Source: Methylophilaceae bacterium
GTDB taxonomy: Bacteria; Pseudomonadota; Gammaproteobacteria; Burkholderiales; Methylophilaceae
Reading direction: 5' to 3'
DNA length: 64,000 nucleotides
Assembly (NCBI GenBank): GCA_013141125.1
Contig: JABFRO010000001.1
Location: forward strand, 248,001 to 312,000
A program made the translations under genes and the position numbers. A model generated the notes under the pieces. That model did not search any database, was not told the origin of the DNA, and saw nothing but the letters and a program-made list of their open reading frames with translations. Positions 19,902 through 31,578 of the stretch are shown here, one piece after another. The stretch's first letter is position 1, and each line of letters begins with the position of its first letter.

Positions 19902-20450
19902 ATGCCAATGAGCCGTACACAACACATTATCCTGATGGCCGAGTACAACGCATGGATGAATGTCAAGCTATATGAAGCGGCGATGCGTTTATCTGACGAA
20001 GAAATTAACGCCAATAGAAATGCATTCTTTGGTTCAGTTTTAGGCACACTCAATCACTTGGCTGTGGGTGACATCCTTTGGTTAAAGCGTTTTGCAACCC
20101 ATCCCGCCAACTATTCGGCACTTGAGTTTGTAAGAAATTTCCCTATGCCTGTCGGCCTTGACCAAGTTTTATACCCGGATATTCAAAGCCTTGCAACGCA
20201 TAGAAAGCGGCTGGATCAGGTGATTCAGGAATGGGCCTGCGCAATGAAGGAGGAAGATTTGGATTTCGTTCTTGCGTATACCAACATGAAAGGCCTGGAC
20301 GCACAGAAAAATTACTTTAGTCTGGTGATGCATTTCTTCAACCATCAAACCCATCATCGCGGTCAGGCCACAACCCTGCTTTCACAGGCCAATGTAGAGA
20401 TTGGCATCACGGACTTGGTCGCCATTATCCCCAATGAATCTGCAATTTAA
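19902..20450 (+). CDS. DinB-family metal-dependent protein
   Basis: 182 residues, four-helix-bundle DinB/YfiT type. It starts with the typical MAEYNAWMNVKLYE helix. The three-histidine metal site is visible as LNHLAVGD and HFFNHQTHHRGQ. Members include thiol transferases (bacillithiol, mycothiol) and uncharacterised proteins, so the substrate is unknown. A 180-bp gap separates it from the AhpD-like gene. Its 3' end overlaps the GNAT gene by 17 bp, so the two are co-translated. Confidence 0.82.
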   Translation: MPMSRTQHIILMAEYNAWMNVKLYEAAMRLSDEEINANRNAFFGSVLGTLNHLAVGDILWLKRFATHPANYSALEFVRNFPMPVGLDQVLYPDIQSLATHRKRLDQVIQEWACAMKEEDLDFVLAYTNMKGLDAQKNYFSLVMHFFNHQTHHRGQATTLLSQANVEIGITDLVAIIPNESAI

Positions 20451-20955
20451 ACAGGCCACAATCAACGACATTCAGGCCATTGCCGAGTTAGTCAATCGTG
20501 CCTATCGACCAACGGGGGATATAAAGGGCTGGACGCATGAAACCAACCTGATTTCAGGCGAGAGAACCAACCCTGAACAAATAGCCGGTCTATTTCGGAC
20601 AAACTCCTGCATCTTGTTGGCTTGGGATCACGAAAAAATGATCGCTTGTGTTCATGTGGAAATCGCTGATGCATGTGCCCATATCGGCATGCTGGCAACC
20701 AGCACAGAATCTCAGGGCTTGGGTTACGGCAAACAAATGCTTGCTTATGTAGAGGCCTTTGCCAGTCAGCATTTTTCCATAGAGAAGTTCACAATGGCGG
20801 TCATCCTTGAGAGAAAAGAACTGCTGGCTTTTTATCTGCGACGAGGTTATATCGCAACAGAAATTACTCATGAATATCCGCTCTCAGCAGGAGTTGGATT
20901 CCCCAAAGTAACAGGTTTACAAGTGGGGGTGCTGGAGAAAATTGCTAATGTTTAG
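20434..20955 (+). CDS. GNAT-family N-acetyltransferase
   Basis: 173 residues from ATG 20434 (MNLQFKQATINDIQAIAELVNRAYRP). The acetyl-CoA loop appears as IGMLATSTESQGLGYGKQML, then the C-terminal FYLRRGYIATE strand. The acceptor is unknown. The start overlaps the dinB-like gene by 17 bp in another frame. A longer frame from 20401 exists but lies inside the upstream gene. Confidence 0.85.
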   Translation: MNLQFKQATINDIQAIAELVNRAYRPTGDIKGWTHETNLISGERTNPEQIAGLFRTNSCILLAWDHEKMIACVHVEIADACAHIGMLATSTESQGLGYGKQMLAYVEAFASQHFSIEKFTMAVILERKELLAFYLRRGYIATEITHEYPLSAGVGFPKVTGLQVGVLEKIANV

Positions 20956-21048
20956 CCATTAAAAAGGTGAAACCATGTGGCATGAATCCAAATTTCATGA
21001 CGGATTTATAGAAGTACCATTAATGGATAGATTAGCCCTGCTTCGGCT

Positions 21049-21531
21049 TTACACATACGGCGTGCCATCTTTATGAGTGAATTTCCATTTACCCTCCGCG
21101 AGAGAGGCATTGAGATCATCGTCTGGATAGCTACCTTCGTCTCCCGCTGTTCTATCGCCAACTTCGAGGTACACGACCTCTTCCGCAGTTTCGTTTATCA
21201 ATCGGTGACTGTTGCCGGTGCCAGCCTTGAAACCTGCACACATCCCTGGAGAAAGCTGAGTCTGCCCTTCGTTAGTGTGTAACGTAGGCTGCCCTTGAAG
21301 AATGTAGACAAACTCATCCTGTTTGGTATGGCCGTGACGAAGTGCCGAAACTGCATTTGGAGCCAAGCGCGTAAGGTTTACACCAAAATTCGTGAGACCA
21401 AACTGCTCACCCAATTGGCGCTTTTCTCTGCCAAGCATGCGTGTTGCAAATGGTTCAGGATAGACGGATGGCTTGCTTCGTGCCGGTACATCGGCAGCGA
21501 CAACGGCAACTGGAATTGGTTTGTCTGACAT
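21049..21531 (-). CDS. Cupin-domain protein
   Basis: 160 residues with a single double-stranded beta-helix cupin (VSALRHGHTKQDEFVYILQGQPTL; CAGFKAGTGNSHRLINETAEEVVYLEVGDR). The metal ligands H-x-H, E and the later H are present, so it probably binds a metal. The end (DGTPYV) is a common C-terminus in this family. It is monocistronic and convergent with the GNAT gene. A tiny plus-strand frame at 20974-21075 (MWHESKFHDGF...) overlaps its 3' end and is not called. Confidence 0.85.
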   Translation of the reverse strand: MSDKPIPVAVVAADVPARSKPSVYPEPFATRMLGREKRQLGEQFGLTNFGVNLTRLAPNAVSALRHGHTKQDEFVYILQGQPTLHTNEGQTQLSPGMCAGFKAGTGNSHRLINETAEEVVYLEVGDRTAGDEGSYPDDDLNASLAEGKWKFTHKDGTPYV

Positions 21532-21722
21532 AAGGCCTTGTGACTCGAGCTGGTAAGGGGCTAACGAGGCTGTAGAAAATTCCTATTCTAAACGACCTAT
21601 TCAGAGGAAGATATTTTTTAATATTTCCATTTTCATGCATTTCATGCCACGCCAGTACTTGGATTTATCACAATCTGCACAAGCCAATAAAATCAAACCT
21701 ATAGACATTTAAAATAAAAAAA

Positions 21723-21738
21723 TATCTATATATTGTGT
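21723..21738. promoter_or_regulatory. NrdR box upstream of nrdA
   Basis: TATCTATATATTGTGT agrees with the NrdR box consensus (acaCwAtATaTwGtgt) at 13 of 16 positions, including the whole core and right half. A weaker candidate at 21692-21707, exactly 31 bp upstream, keeps only CTATAG and a few other bases. The strong box lies just upstream of a candidate -35, where NrdR binding would repress nrdAB. Confidence 0.6.
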
Positions 21739-21745
21739 TTTATGC

Positions 21746-21774
21746 GAGACAAAACCGTCAACTTGCATTATATT
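21746..21774 (+). promoter_or_regulatory. Candidate sigma-70 promoter of nrdAB
   Basis: GAGACA (4 of 6 to TTGACA) and TATATT (5 of 6 to TATAAT) at 17-bp spacing. A start site near 21781 would place the riboswitch at the very 5' end of the transcript. Confidence 0.45.
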
Positions 21775-21783
21775 AAGCGCACT

Positions 21784-21985
21784 ACGGTTCCCGACCTTTC
21801 ATTCCAAGGGTCGGGATAATAGGGAATCCGGTGCGGGCTGTTGCCTATCAACACAACAGCTTAAAGCCGGAGCTGCCCCCGCAACTGTAATCGGAAAGTG
21901 GTTTGCCAAACTCGTCACTGCAGGTGAAAACCTGTGGGAAGACCGGTAAGCCGTGATGACCCGAGAGCCAGGAGACCTGCCGCAG
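21784..21985 (+). ncRNA. Cobalamin (B12) riboswitch
   Basis: All conserved blocks are present and in order: AATAGGGAATCCGGTGCGG, AGCTGCCCCCGCAACTGTAA, TGGGAAGACCGG, GCCGTGATGACCCGAGAG and the B12 box AGCCAGGAGACCTGCC (21966-21981). It is in the leader of nrdA, about 235 bp before the start codon. B12 riboswitches lower expression of their gene when adenosylcobalamin is present. Control of a class Ia (B12-independent) reductase this way is known from Streptomyces coelicolor nrdABS, where a B12-dependent class II enzyme takes over. No class II gene is in this window. Confidence 0.95.
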
Positions 21986-22041
21986 ACAATCTTTGCAAGA
22001 AGATTAATTTTAACGTTTGAGGCGGGGTGTCCTCGGCAGAT

Positions 22042-22141
22042 GGAAAGTGTCGCTTATATTCTGAGAACGTGTTTTAAAAGTGTAGCGAGCACCGCAATTC
22101 GGACGCGCAGTAACTTTAAAAATACGTTCTGAGCACTTTCC
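22042..22141 (+). promoter_or_regulatory. Long imperfect hairpin between riboswitch and nrdA
   Basis: Outer arms ggaaagtg (22042-22049) / cactttcc (22134-22141), then ctgagaacgt (22061-22070) pairing with acgttctgag (22123-22132) at 9 of 10, then A/T-rich continuation. It begins 60 bp after the B12 box. It lacks a terminal U-run, so it is not a plain terminator. It might be part of the expression platform or a separate element. Confidence 0.5.
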
Positions 22142-22219
22142 GCCATGCTGGTCTTTAAGGTGGTGCATTTTATTGCCGCCTTGAGATATTCCTGCCCTAG
22201 CTGAAAGGGAGTTCCAACC

Positions 22220-25018
22220 ATGAATGATATGGCATTCAACGCAGGTCAGGCTTTACCCGCAGACCGCATTTCACTGCAAGTCATACGCCGCAACGGCGCG
22301 GTTGTTGTATTTGATTCCGAAAAAATTTCCATCGCCATGAGCAAGGCGTTTTTGGCGGTAGAACACGGCCAAACCGCATTATCCAGCCGTATGCGCGAGC
22401 AAGTGACGGCACTGACCAAGCAGGTTATTGATGCGCTGTTAAGGCGCTTGCCCGCTGGCGGCACGGTGCATATCGAGGATATTCAGGATCAGGTTGAACT
22501 GGCGCTGATGCGTTCCAGTGAACACGATGTGGCGCGGGCTTATGTGCTGTATCGGGAAAAACGCGCGGCGGAACGCGCCAGCCAACCGCACCATCATCCA
22601 ACCTTGCACGTCAATATCAACGGCCAGAACCAGCCGCTGGATACGGCGAAACTGATTGCCATCGTCGCCGAAGCCTGTGTCAATCTGGGCGATGTCGTGA
22701 ATCCGCAAACCATTGTCGAACAGGCGGTGCGCGATTGCTACGACGGTATTCCTTTCCATGAAGTACGTCGCGCGCTGATACTCGCTGCACGCAGTTTGAT
22801 TGAGCGTGAACCGGCTTACAACTACGTTACCGCGCGGCTATTGCTGGATACGATACGCACCGAAGTGCTGGGCGAGAGCGTCAATCACACCGCCATGCAT
22901 ACGCGCTATGCCGAGTATTTTCCGCAGTATATCAAGCTGGGGGTGGAAGCCGGTTTGCTGGATCAGCGCTTGACGCAGTTCGATTTGCAAAAACTGGCGG
23001 CGGCACTGGTCGCCGAACGTGATTTGCAGTTCGGTTATCTGGGTTTGCAAACCTTGTATGACCGCTATTTTTTGCACATTGAGGAGCGCCGTATCGAGCT
23101 GCCGCAGATTTTTTTCATGCGCGTGGCGATGGGGCTGGCGCTTAATGAGATAGAGCGCGAAGCGCGTGCCATCGAATTCTACAAGGTGCTTTCCAGCTTT
23201 GATTTCATGAGCTCCACGCCTACGCTGTTCAATAGCGGCACCACGCACTCGCAAATGTCGTCCTGTTATCTGACCACGGTGAGCGATGATCTGGAGGGCA
23301 TTTATCAAACCATCAAGGAAAATGCGCTGTTGCAGAAATATGCCGGCGGTCTGGGTAATGACTGGACACCGGTGCGTGCGCTGGGTTCGCGCATCAAAGG
23401 CACCAATGGCAAAAGTCAGGGCGTGATTCCTTTCCTCAAGGTCGTGAACGATACCGCTGTTGCCGTGAATCAGGGCGGCAAGCGCAAAGGTGCGGTGTGC
23501 GCCTATCTGGAAACCTGGCATCTGGATGTTGAAGAGTTTCTGGATTTGCGCAAGAACACCGGCGATGACCGCCGCCGCACGCATGACATGAACACCGCGC
23601 ACTGGATTCCCGATCTCTTTATGCAGCGCGTCAGCGAAAATGGCGAGTGGACACTGTTTTCGCCTGCCGATGTGCCGGATTTGCATGACAAGTTCGGCAA
23701 AGCTTTTGCCAGCGCTTATGTTGAATACGAACGTCAGGCGGAGCATGGTGAAATCCAACTGTTCAAGCGCGTTTCGGCACTGCAAATGTGGCGCAAGATG
23801 CTGTCCATGCTGTTTGAAACCGGCCACCCCTGGATTGCTTTCAAAGACCCATGCAATATCCGCTCGCCGCAGCAGCATGTGGGCGTGGTGCACAGCTCCA
23901 ATTTGTGCACCGAGATCACGCTGAATACCTCAGCCACGGAAATCGCCGTGTGCAATCTGGGTTCGGTCAATCTGATGGCACATTTGAAGCAGGAAAACGG
24001 AGTTTCAGTGCTGGATCAGGACAAGCTCCAGGCTACCATCAACACTGCTATGCGTATGTTGGACAACGTCATCGACATCAATTTTTATGCCGTAGGCCAT
24101 GCGCGCAATGCTAATTATCGCCATCGTCCGGTTGGGCTGGGCATTATGGGTTTTCAGGATGCACTGCATGCCTTGCGTATTCCCTATGCCTCGCCGGAGG
24201 CCGTGGAATTTGCCGACCGCAGCATGGAAGTGATTTGCTATCACGCTTATCTGGCCTCCACCCATCTGGCGCAAGAGCGCGGTGCTTACTCCAGCTTCAA
24301 GGGCAGCCTGTGGGATCAGGGCATTCTGCCGCTGGATACATTGAATTTGCTAAGCGAAGCGCGTGGTGGACATGTGGAAGTAGACCGCAGCAGTCAGCTG
24401 GATTGGGATGCCTTGCGTCAGCGCATTCAGGCGATCGGTATGCGCAATTCCAATTGCGTGGCGATTGCACCGACTGCGACCATCTCCAATATCATCGGCG
24501 TGGCTGCCAGCATAGAGCCGGAGTACCAGAACCTGTATGTCAAATCCAACCTGTCTGGTGAATTTACCGTAGTCAACGAAGCGCTGGTGAATGAACTGAA
24601 AGCGCTGGATTTATGGGATGAAGTGATGATTGCCGACATCAAATACTATGACGGCTCGGTGAAAGCCATAGACCGTATCCCGGATGAAATCAAGGCCTTG
24701 TATGCCACCGCGTTTGAAATTGACCCAAGTTGGCTGGTAGAAGCGGCCGCGCGCCGCCAAAAATGGATAGATCAGGCGCAATCGCTTAATCTTTACTTTG
24801 CCGAGCCTTCCGGCAAAAAGCTGCATGAAACCTATAGGCTGGCCTGGCAGCGCGGCCTCAAAACCACGTATTACCTGCGTTCGCTGGGCGCGACTGCCGC
24901 CGAGAAATCGACCGGTAGCGGTGGCGAGCTGAATGCAGTTTCATCCCTAATGCCCGCAGCTGATACCCCGCCCAGACAATGCGCCATTGACGACCCCGGT
25001 TGTGAATCCTGCCAATAA
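22220..25018 (+). CDS. nrdA: Class Ia ribonucleoside-diphosphate reductase, alpha subunit
   Basis: 932 residues, longer than E. coli NrdA (about 761) because of an extended N-terminus with two ATP-cone-like regions (about residues 18-110 and 128-215). Catalytic features: SSCYLTT (redox Cys near residue 347), NLCTEI (thiyl-radical Cys near 563), [15 protein letters not shown], and the C-terminal shuttle pair GCESCQ. Reduces NDPs to dNDPs together with NrdB. Ribosome binding site aaaggga lies just upstream of the ATG. It is controlled by the upstream NrdR-like box and B12 riboswitch. nrdB follows after 31 bp. Confidence 0.95.
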   Translation: MNDMAFNAGQALPADRISLQVIRRNGAVVVFDSEKISIAMSKAFLAVEHGQTALSSRMREQVTALTKQVIDALLRRLPAGGTVHIEDIQDQVELALMRSSEHDVARAYVLYREKRAAERASQPHHHPTLHVNINGQNQPLDTAKLIAIVAEACVNLGDVVNPQTIVEQAVRDCYDGIPFHEVRRALILAARSLIEREPAYNYVTARLLLDTIRTEVLGESVNHTAMHTRYAEYFPQYIKLGVEAGLLDQRLTQFDLQKLAAALVAERDLQFGYLGLQTLYDRYFLHIEERRIELPQIFFMRVAMGLALNEIEREARAIEFYKVLSSFDFMSSTPTLFNSGTTHSQMSSCYLTTVSDDLEGIYQTIKENALLQKYAGGLGNDWTPVRALGSRIKGTNGKSQGVIPFLKVVNDTAVAVNQGGKRKGAVCAYLETWHLDVEEFLDLRKNTGDDRRRTHDMNTAHWIPDLFMQRVSENGEWTLFSPADVPDLHDKFGKAFASAYVEYERQAEHGEIQLFKRVSALQMWRKMLSMLFETGHPWIAFKDPCNIRSPQQHVGVVHSSNLCTEITLNTSATEIAVCNLGSVNLMAHLKQENGVSVLDQDKLQATINTAMRMLDNVIDINFYAVGHARNANYRHRPVGLGIMGFQDALHALRIPYASPEAVEFADRSMEVICYHAYLASTHLAQERGAYSSFKGSLWDQGILPLDTLNLLSEARGGHVEVDRSSQLDWDALRQRIQAIGMRNSNCVAIAPTATISNIIGVAASIEPEYQNLYVKSNLSGEFTVVNEALVNELKALDLWDEVMIADIKYYDGSVKAIDRIPDEIKALYATAFEIDPSWLVEAAARRQKWIDQAQSLNLYFAEPSGKKLHETYRLAWQRGLKTTYYLRSLGATAAEKSTGSGGELNAVSSLMPAADTPPRQCAIDDPGCESCQ

Positions 25019-25049
25019 TTGGTCTGCCAAATTTAAAGGAAGAAAAAAC

Positions 25050-26141
25050 ATGCTGTCATTTGAAGATGAATTATTGCCGGAAAACGCCATCCCAAGTTCT
25101 GTAACACCTGCCATCCCGCCATTGAGTCGGGTCAACGCCAGCGATAAACGCGTGATTAACGGACTAACCGATGTCAATCAACTGGTACCGTTCAAATACC
25201 ACTGGGCCTGGGACAAGTATTTGGCCGGTTGCGCCAACCACTGGATGCCGCAGGAAGTGGCCATGAGCCGCGATATTGCGCAGTGGAAAGACAGCACTGC
25301 GCTGACTGAAGATGAGCGATTGATCGTCAAACGTAATCTGGGGTTTTTTACCACGGCGGATTCACTGGCGGCTAACAATATCGTGCTCGGCACTTATAGA
25401 CACATTACCGCGCCGGAATGTCGTCAATACCTGCTGCGCCAAGGCTTTGAAGAGGCGATTCACACCCATGCCTATCAATACATTGTCGAGAGTTTGGGAC
25501 TGGATGAAGGCGAAGTTTTCAATGCCTATCAGGAAGTGGCCAGTATCAAGGATAAAGATGACTTTCTGATTCCGTTTATTAATACCTTGACCGATCCCCA
25601 GTTCAAGACCGGCACTCTGGAAAGCGACCAGCAATTATTACGCTCGCTCATTGTTTTTGCCTGCATCATGGAAGGCCTGTTTTTCTACGTCGGTTTTGTG
25701 CAGATACTGGCGCTGGGGCGGCAAAACAAGATGCAGGGCGCTGCCGAACAGTATCAATACATCCTGCGCGATGAATCGCAACACTGCAATTTCGGCGTGG
25801 ATCTCATCAACACCATCAAGCTGGAAAATCCACAGCTGTGGACGGAAAGTTTCCGCGAGGAAATCAAAAACCTGATGCAGCAAGGTGTGGAACTGGAATA
25901 CCGCTACGCCGAAGCTACCATGCCGCGCGGCGTACTGGGGTTGAACGCCGCCATGTTCAAGGAATATCTGCGCTTTATCGCCAACCGTCGCTGCCAGCAA
26001 ATTGGTCTGGATGTTTTGTATCCGGGCGCAAAAAATCCTTTCCCGTGGATGAGTGAAATGATGGATTTGAAAAAAGAAAAAAACTTTTTTGAAACGCGGG
26101 TAACGGAATATCAAACAGGGGGTAGCTTAAGCTGGGAATAA
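25050..26141 (+). CDS. nrdB: Class Ia ribonucleoside-diphosphate reductase, beta subunit
   Basis: 363 residues from ATG 25050, chosen because aaaggaag precedes it; a frame opening at 24987 overlaps nrdA and lacks a good site. Provides the diiron-tyrosyl radical. Ligand motifs: [17 protein letters not shown] (Glu, His and the radical-site Tyr region), [10 protein letters not shown] (Glu) and [13 protein letters not shown] (Glu, His). The C-terminal GGSLSWE tail resembles the NrdA-docking tail. Co-transcribed with nrdA. Confidence 0.94.
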   Translation: MLSFEDELLPENAIPSSVTPAIPPLSRVNASDKRVINGLTDVNQLVPFKYHWAWDKYLAGCANHWMPQEVAMSRDIAQWKDSTALTEDERLIVKRNLGFFTTADSLAANNIVLGTYRHITAPECRQYLLRQGFEEAIHTHAYQYIVESLGLDEGEVFNAYQEVASIKDKDDFLIPFINTLTDPQFKTGTLESDQQLLRSLIVFACIMEGLFFYVGFVQILALGRQNKMQGAAEQYQYILRDESQHCNFGVDLINTIKLENPQLWTESFREEIKNLMQQGVELEYRYAEATMPRGVLGLNAAMFKEYLRFIANRRCQQIGLDVLYPGAKNPFPWMSEMMDLKKEKNFFETRVTEYQTGGSLSWE

Positions 26142-26164
26142 ATTTCAAGTTTTGATTATCGTAA

Positions 26165-26929
26165 TCATGGTGCCATGTAATCAAAGGTTTTTCGCATCCA
26201 GCCGCGTTCGTCTTCAGGCATGTGGAAGGAGCCGGTCGCGCGGCAACTTTTCATGCGCTTGCCTTCCCGGATACGCCAAAATTCAAAGCCATCACGCACA
26301 TCACCCCACACATTTATCGGGTTTAAGGTTGAAAACAAGGTGCCGACGACTTTGTCTACAGAGGCAAAAAGACGCTCTCCGGTTTGTGCATCGGATATTT
26401 CCATTTCGCCTGCCAGCTCGCCGAGAAATGGCCATTTTCCTGCGCTCACGCCCCACACCGTAGAGATTTCCCATAAATAGGGCGCAACCGACAAGCCCAG
26501 CGCCATCACCATATTGGCTTTGTCTGCTTCAATAATCGCGCTTTTAACGCGTAATACATCCGGCCCGGGTTGATCCACGATTTCAAACTGGCCTTCCCGC
26601 ATCGCGCTGCTAATCGTTTCACGGCCTAAAGCCAACAACATGGATTGATCCTCGGCCTTAAGGCTGGCCAACGTGGTATAGCCCGGTATTTCCTGAAAAA
26701 CCACAGGTTCAATAATGGCTTTGCTGTATTTTCGGCAGTCGGCTTGTGGATTCACGTAAACAGACAAAGCCTCATTGCTTTTGCCTTCTACCATTTTTGA
26801 GTAATCCCCCAAAAAACCTGAGGGCTCGACGTGGCGGTATTGTTTGGTGCCGCAACCGACTAGAGGTAGCGTCAACATTAAACTGCCTAGTGTTAAAAAC
26901 CGCATGCTGCGGCACTTGATTAAATTCAT
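26165..26929 (-). CDS. DUF3313-type lipoprotein
   Basis: 254 residues with a lipoprotein signal: basic start, hydrophobic stretch and lipobox LVGC (Cys near residue 26). The body fits the DUF3313 family of uncharacterised lipoproteins (YSKMVEG, VYVNPQADCRKYSKAIIEPV, LRVKSAIIEADKANM). Function unknown; probably anchored to the outer membrane. Convergent with nrdB, 23 bp apart. A start at Met 9 is also possible. Confidence 0.75.
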   Translation of the reverse strand: MNLIKCRSMRFLTLGSLMLTLPLVGCGTKQYRHVEPSGFLGDYSKMVEGKSNEALSVYVNPQADCRKYSKAIIEPVVFQEIPGYTTLASLKAEDQSMLLALGRETISSAMREGQFEIVDQPGPDVLRVKSAIIEADKANMVMALGLSVAPYLWEISTVWGVSAGKWPFLGELAGEMEISDAQTGERLFASVDKVVGTLFSTLNPINVWGDVRDGFEFWRIREGKRMKSCRATGSFHMPEDERGWMRKTFDYMAP

Positions 26930-26974
26930 TTGAATATCCGTAATAAATTGATGGTTTGGTGGTTGGAACGTTGC

Positions 26975-29692
26975 CTACGAATTAGCTGAATTTTCCATCT
27001 GCAATAACCGTTCCGGCAGACGTAACAAAGGCAGCACTTCGCAGTATTTGAGATCAGCTTCATCCGCAAAACGGTTGGCGGCTACGCCTGCCTTGATTTC
27101 CTGAGCGATGGCATTGATGCTTTTTCTCCAGTGTTCCAGCACGGCTGGCCAATCAGGGAAAGCCTCTTCGGTAAAGATTTTGCGAGAGCCGTTGATGTCA
27201 TAAACTTTGGGCAATAAATCCGCGTTGTTGGCGATACCGGAAAATGCGTGGTCTTCGCTTTTTACGCGGGCAAAACAGACAGCGGCGACCTTGTGATCGG
27301 TGAGTGCCAATGCTGCATAAATAGGCAGTTGCGGCTCGATAATGCGCGCTTCTGCCCAGTTTTTAAAATCCGGTCTGGCACCGGTTTTATAATCAATAAT
27401 CACCAGACTGTCGTCATCCAGCGCATCAATGCGGTCGATAAACAAGCGTACTTGTATACCTTCAATGGTCAGATTGATTTGGAATTCGCAGGCTTCAACG
27501 CTAAATGGGGCAGGGCGCGTGAGTTCCAGTTGTAGCCAGGCATCTACCAGATACACCAAGCGTTGTTGTTCCAACAGCATGAAATTGGCGGGCAGGGCTT
27601 GTACACGCTCGGCGTTAAATTCAGTGAGTGCATGGACGGCGGCGATTTCCAGCGCGACCAGCCTTTGTTCGGTATCCATGGCTTGTAAATAGGCCGAATC
27701 ATGGCCTTGCCAAAATTTTTGCAACACCATATGCACCAGATTGCCGCGCGTAGAGGGATCCAGCCCATCTACCGGTGTTTCCAACTTGCGCGCGCCCAGC
27801 CGGTATTGGTAATACGCCCAGGCCGGACAAATGGCCTGCGCTTTCAATAGCCCCGTGCCGCCGGGTATATGCTCACCGACGGTAACGAGTGGTGCCATAT
27901 GGTCATCCAGCATTTGCGGTTGAAAGCCTTGCTCGGGCAGGCATTGTTCTGCCAGCGTGAGTGCCATGGCAGGTTCATTTGTAAGCGCTGGGTAATTGGC
28001 AATTAGCGGGCTGATGCGCAACATGCGGTCGGCCTCTTTTTCTGCCCAGGAGAAGATGAGCAGCGGCGCACTTTGTATTAATCTTTGATGAATCGCCTGC
28101 GCAAATTCGGTTTGTACCTGGCAATCGGCGTTGGGTGTGCCTGCATTGCGTTGCACATTTGCTGGCAGCAGCGGGTTGGGGCGCGGCTGCGGTGGCCAAA
28201 TGTGATCGTTCATACCCATCACCCAAACGGCATCCAGTGCTTGGCCGGGGGCTTCGAGCAAGCCGAGGATTTGCAAGGGTGGATCGCCCAAAGTGCGTGC
28301 CTGAAAGATTTGCTCGCGGCAGCTTTGCGTCAAGTGTTTGACTATATTCGCCAATGACATTTGGCCGAGTAGGGCATCCAAGCGAGACAAACTATCCAGT
28401 GCTTCATAGAAAGCCTGTTGTGCCTGAAATTCATGGCTGGATAGACTGCGTTCGCCCGGCCAGCCCAGAGCATCCAGCAATTGCCGTAGCATGGCTACCC
28501 AGTCCGAAGGCAGGGCTGCTTTGGCTTGTGCATCCAGCAAAGAGATGGCGGCGTGTAAGTTGGCCGCCAGTTTAGGTACCGTCGCCAGATGTTCGGCAAA
28601 ACTGGTAATGCGGTTCAAGCTGATGGTTTGCGGCAATTTGCGGCGTAATTGCGCATCAAATTGCGCACGTGCATCGGCTTCTGTCATATCTGCCGACCAG
28701 TAGCGATTGAGCAATAAATGGCCAAAATCTTCCTGCGTCACTCGCCGCCGCCTGCCACAAAGCTGTAACAAGGCCATCGCCATAGCAACCAGAGGCTGCG
28801 CTGACAGCGCTTGCCCCAGTGAAAAATCATAGCAACGTGGCAATTCTGCTTGGCTGGCTTGTATGGCGGCGGGGTGCAACGCATCATCCAGCAGATTTTC
28901 CAGCCGCTCATGCAAAGCTGCCAGTTCCGGCACCACAATCGCCAAACGCGCTTCAGGATTAGTTTGCAATTGTTCTGCTGCCCAAGCCACGGCGGCACGG
29001 CATTCCGCTTCTTGATCGGGCAATTTGATCTGCATCGGCTCAGCGCGTTGAATGGCCGCTATCTGCCAGCGTTCAACTCGTATGCCCTGCGCCGATAACA
29101 CATCGAATAAACGCTGTTGTTGCAGGTCGATGCGGTCAAATCCGGCGTAGTGTATTTTCGGGTATTTTACTGTTAACCGTCCCACGCCTTTTGCCAGAGC
29201 CGCAATCTGGCTATCGGTATAACGCACCGTTTCCAGCCAGTTTTCTTTATTGCAAATATTCTGAAACGCCTCGCGCCAGTGCAAAAATTGGCGGGTTTCT
29301 GCGCTAAGTTGATCGGAAGCAAGCAGCGTGGAAGCTTGAATGCCCCAACCCTGCATCAAGGCGTGTGCCTCGGCCGCCGCGCTCGCCATGCCGCCGGTAT
29401 CAAACAAATCCTTCAGCACCTCTTGCGCCAGACTGGCCTCTATCGTGCGCTCCCATAATAATCGCTCTTCCGTCGCATCGAGCACACGTTGCGGCAACTG
29501 ATCGGTCGCAATTTCACCGCATAGCAGCGCATCCTGTATCACGGTATCCAGCCACTGCTTCAAAGTCAGCGCGTTTAATGGCTGCCAGCGCTCAACACCT
29601 GCGGCAATTTGGCTGCGGGCATGCGCTAGTTGCAGGCTGCGTGCCAGGCGTGAGGTGGAACAAAGGATAAGTGGGGGAGTTTCTTCTATCAT
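26975..29692 (-). CDS. addB: AddB-like helicase-fold / PD-(D/E)XK nuclease
   Basis: 905 residues starting MIEETPPLILCSTSRLARSLQ; a frame reaching upstream to 29800 overlaps the divergent ettA start and is less likely. Matches the family annotated as probable DNA repair protein, the AddB partner of AddA. The N-terminal half is an inactivated helicase fold. The C-terminal nuclease shows STRGNLVHMVLQKFW, DSLVIIDYKTG and EPQLPIYAAL. AddB nucleases usually carry four Fe-S cysteines around this domain. Here one lies at ICPAWAYYQYRLG (near residue 621) and one at KYCEVLPLLRL (residue 884), while two expected positions appear to be Leu. addA lies 12 kb downstream on the same strand. Confidence 0.85.
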   Translation of the reverse strand: MIEETPPLILCSTSRLARSLQLAHARSQIAAGVERWQPLNALTLKQWLDTVIQDALLCGEIATDQLPQRVLDATEERLLWERTIEASLAQEVLKDLFDTGGMASAAAEAHALMQGWGIQASTLLASDQLSAETRQFLHWREAFQNICNKENWLETVRYTDSQIAALAKGVGRLTVKYPKIHYAGFDRIDLQQQRLFDVLSAQGIRVERWQIAAIQRAEPMQIKLPDQEAECRAAVAWAAEQLQTNPEARLAIVVPELAALHERLENLLDDALHPAAIQASQAELPRCYDFSLGQALSAQPLVAMAMALLQLCGRRRRVTQEDFGHLLLNRYWSADMTEADARAQFDAQLRRKLPQTISLNRITSFAEHLATVPKLAANLHAAISLLDAQAKAALPSDWVAMLRQLLDALGWPGERSLSSHEFQAQQAFYEALDSLSRLDALLGQMSLANIVKHLTQSCREQIFQARTLGDPPLQILGLLEAPGQALDAVWVMGMNDHIWPPQPRPNPLLPANVQRNAGTPNADCQVQTEFAQAIHQRLIQSAPLLIFSWAEKEADRMLRISPLIANYPALTNEPAMALTLAEQCLPEQGFQPQMLDDHMAPLVTVGEHIPGGTGLLKAQAICPAWAYYQYRLGARKLETPVDGLDPSTRGNLVHMVLQKFWQGHDSAYLQAMDTEQRLVALEIAAVHALTEFNAERVQALPANFMLLEQQRLVYLVDAWLQLELTRPAPFSVEACEFQINLTIEGIQVRLFIDRIDALDDDSLVIIDYKTGARPDFKNWAEARIIEPQLPIYAALALTDHKVAAVCFARVKSEDHAFSGIANNADLLPKVYDINGSRKIFTEEAFPDWPAVLEHWRKSINAIAQEIKAGVAANRFADEADLKYCEVLPLLRLPERLLQMENSANS

Positions 29693-29798
29693 GTTGGGAT
29701 TATAACGGTTACCCACGCAATCCGGCTCGCCAACAGATACCAAAACCTCGCCCTTTGCAGTAAGCTTGTGCTTTTCATCCACACAGAAAACCCGCATC

Positions 29799-31463
<1,665 letters not shown>

Positions 31464-31530
31464 CCACGAACTGGGTCGTCCGCTTTGGGTTTGTGGTAGA
31501 GCGGACTGCAACTATTTCGATTTTGTTATC

Positions 31531-31549
31531 TATATCACTAGGTGATATA
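31531..31549. promoter_or_regulatory. Palindromic operator of the toxin-antitoxin operon
   Basis: Perfect inverted repeat TATATCAC-tag-GTGATATA, 30 bp before the toxin start. Antitoxins with an HTH domain typically bind such a site to autoregulate. Confidence 0.6.
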
Positions 31550-31578
31550 AAAAATTATTTTTGGAAGAAAAAAGTGTA

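Noticed and set aside
20974-21075. 33-codon frame MWHESKFHDGF... between the GNAT and cupin genes
   Set aside because: It has a fair ribosome binding site but is very short, overlaps the cupin gene's 3' end, and resembles nothing I know.
22838-23893. 351-codon frame opposite nrdA
   Set aside because: Antisense shadow rich in His and Gln; nrdA is certain on the plus strand.
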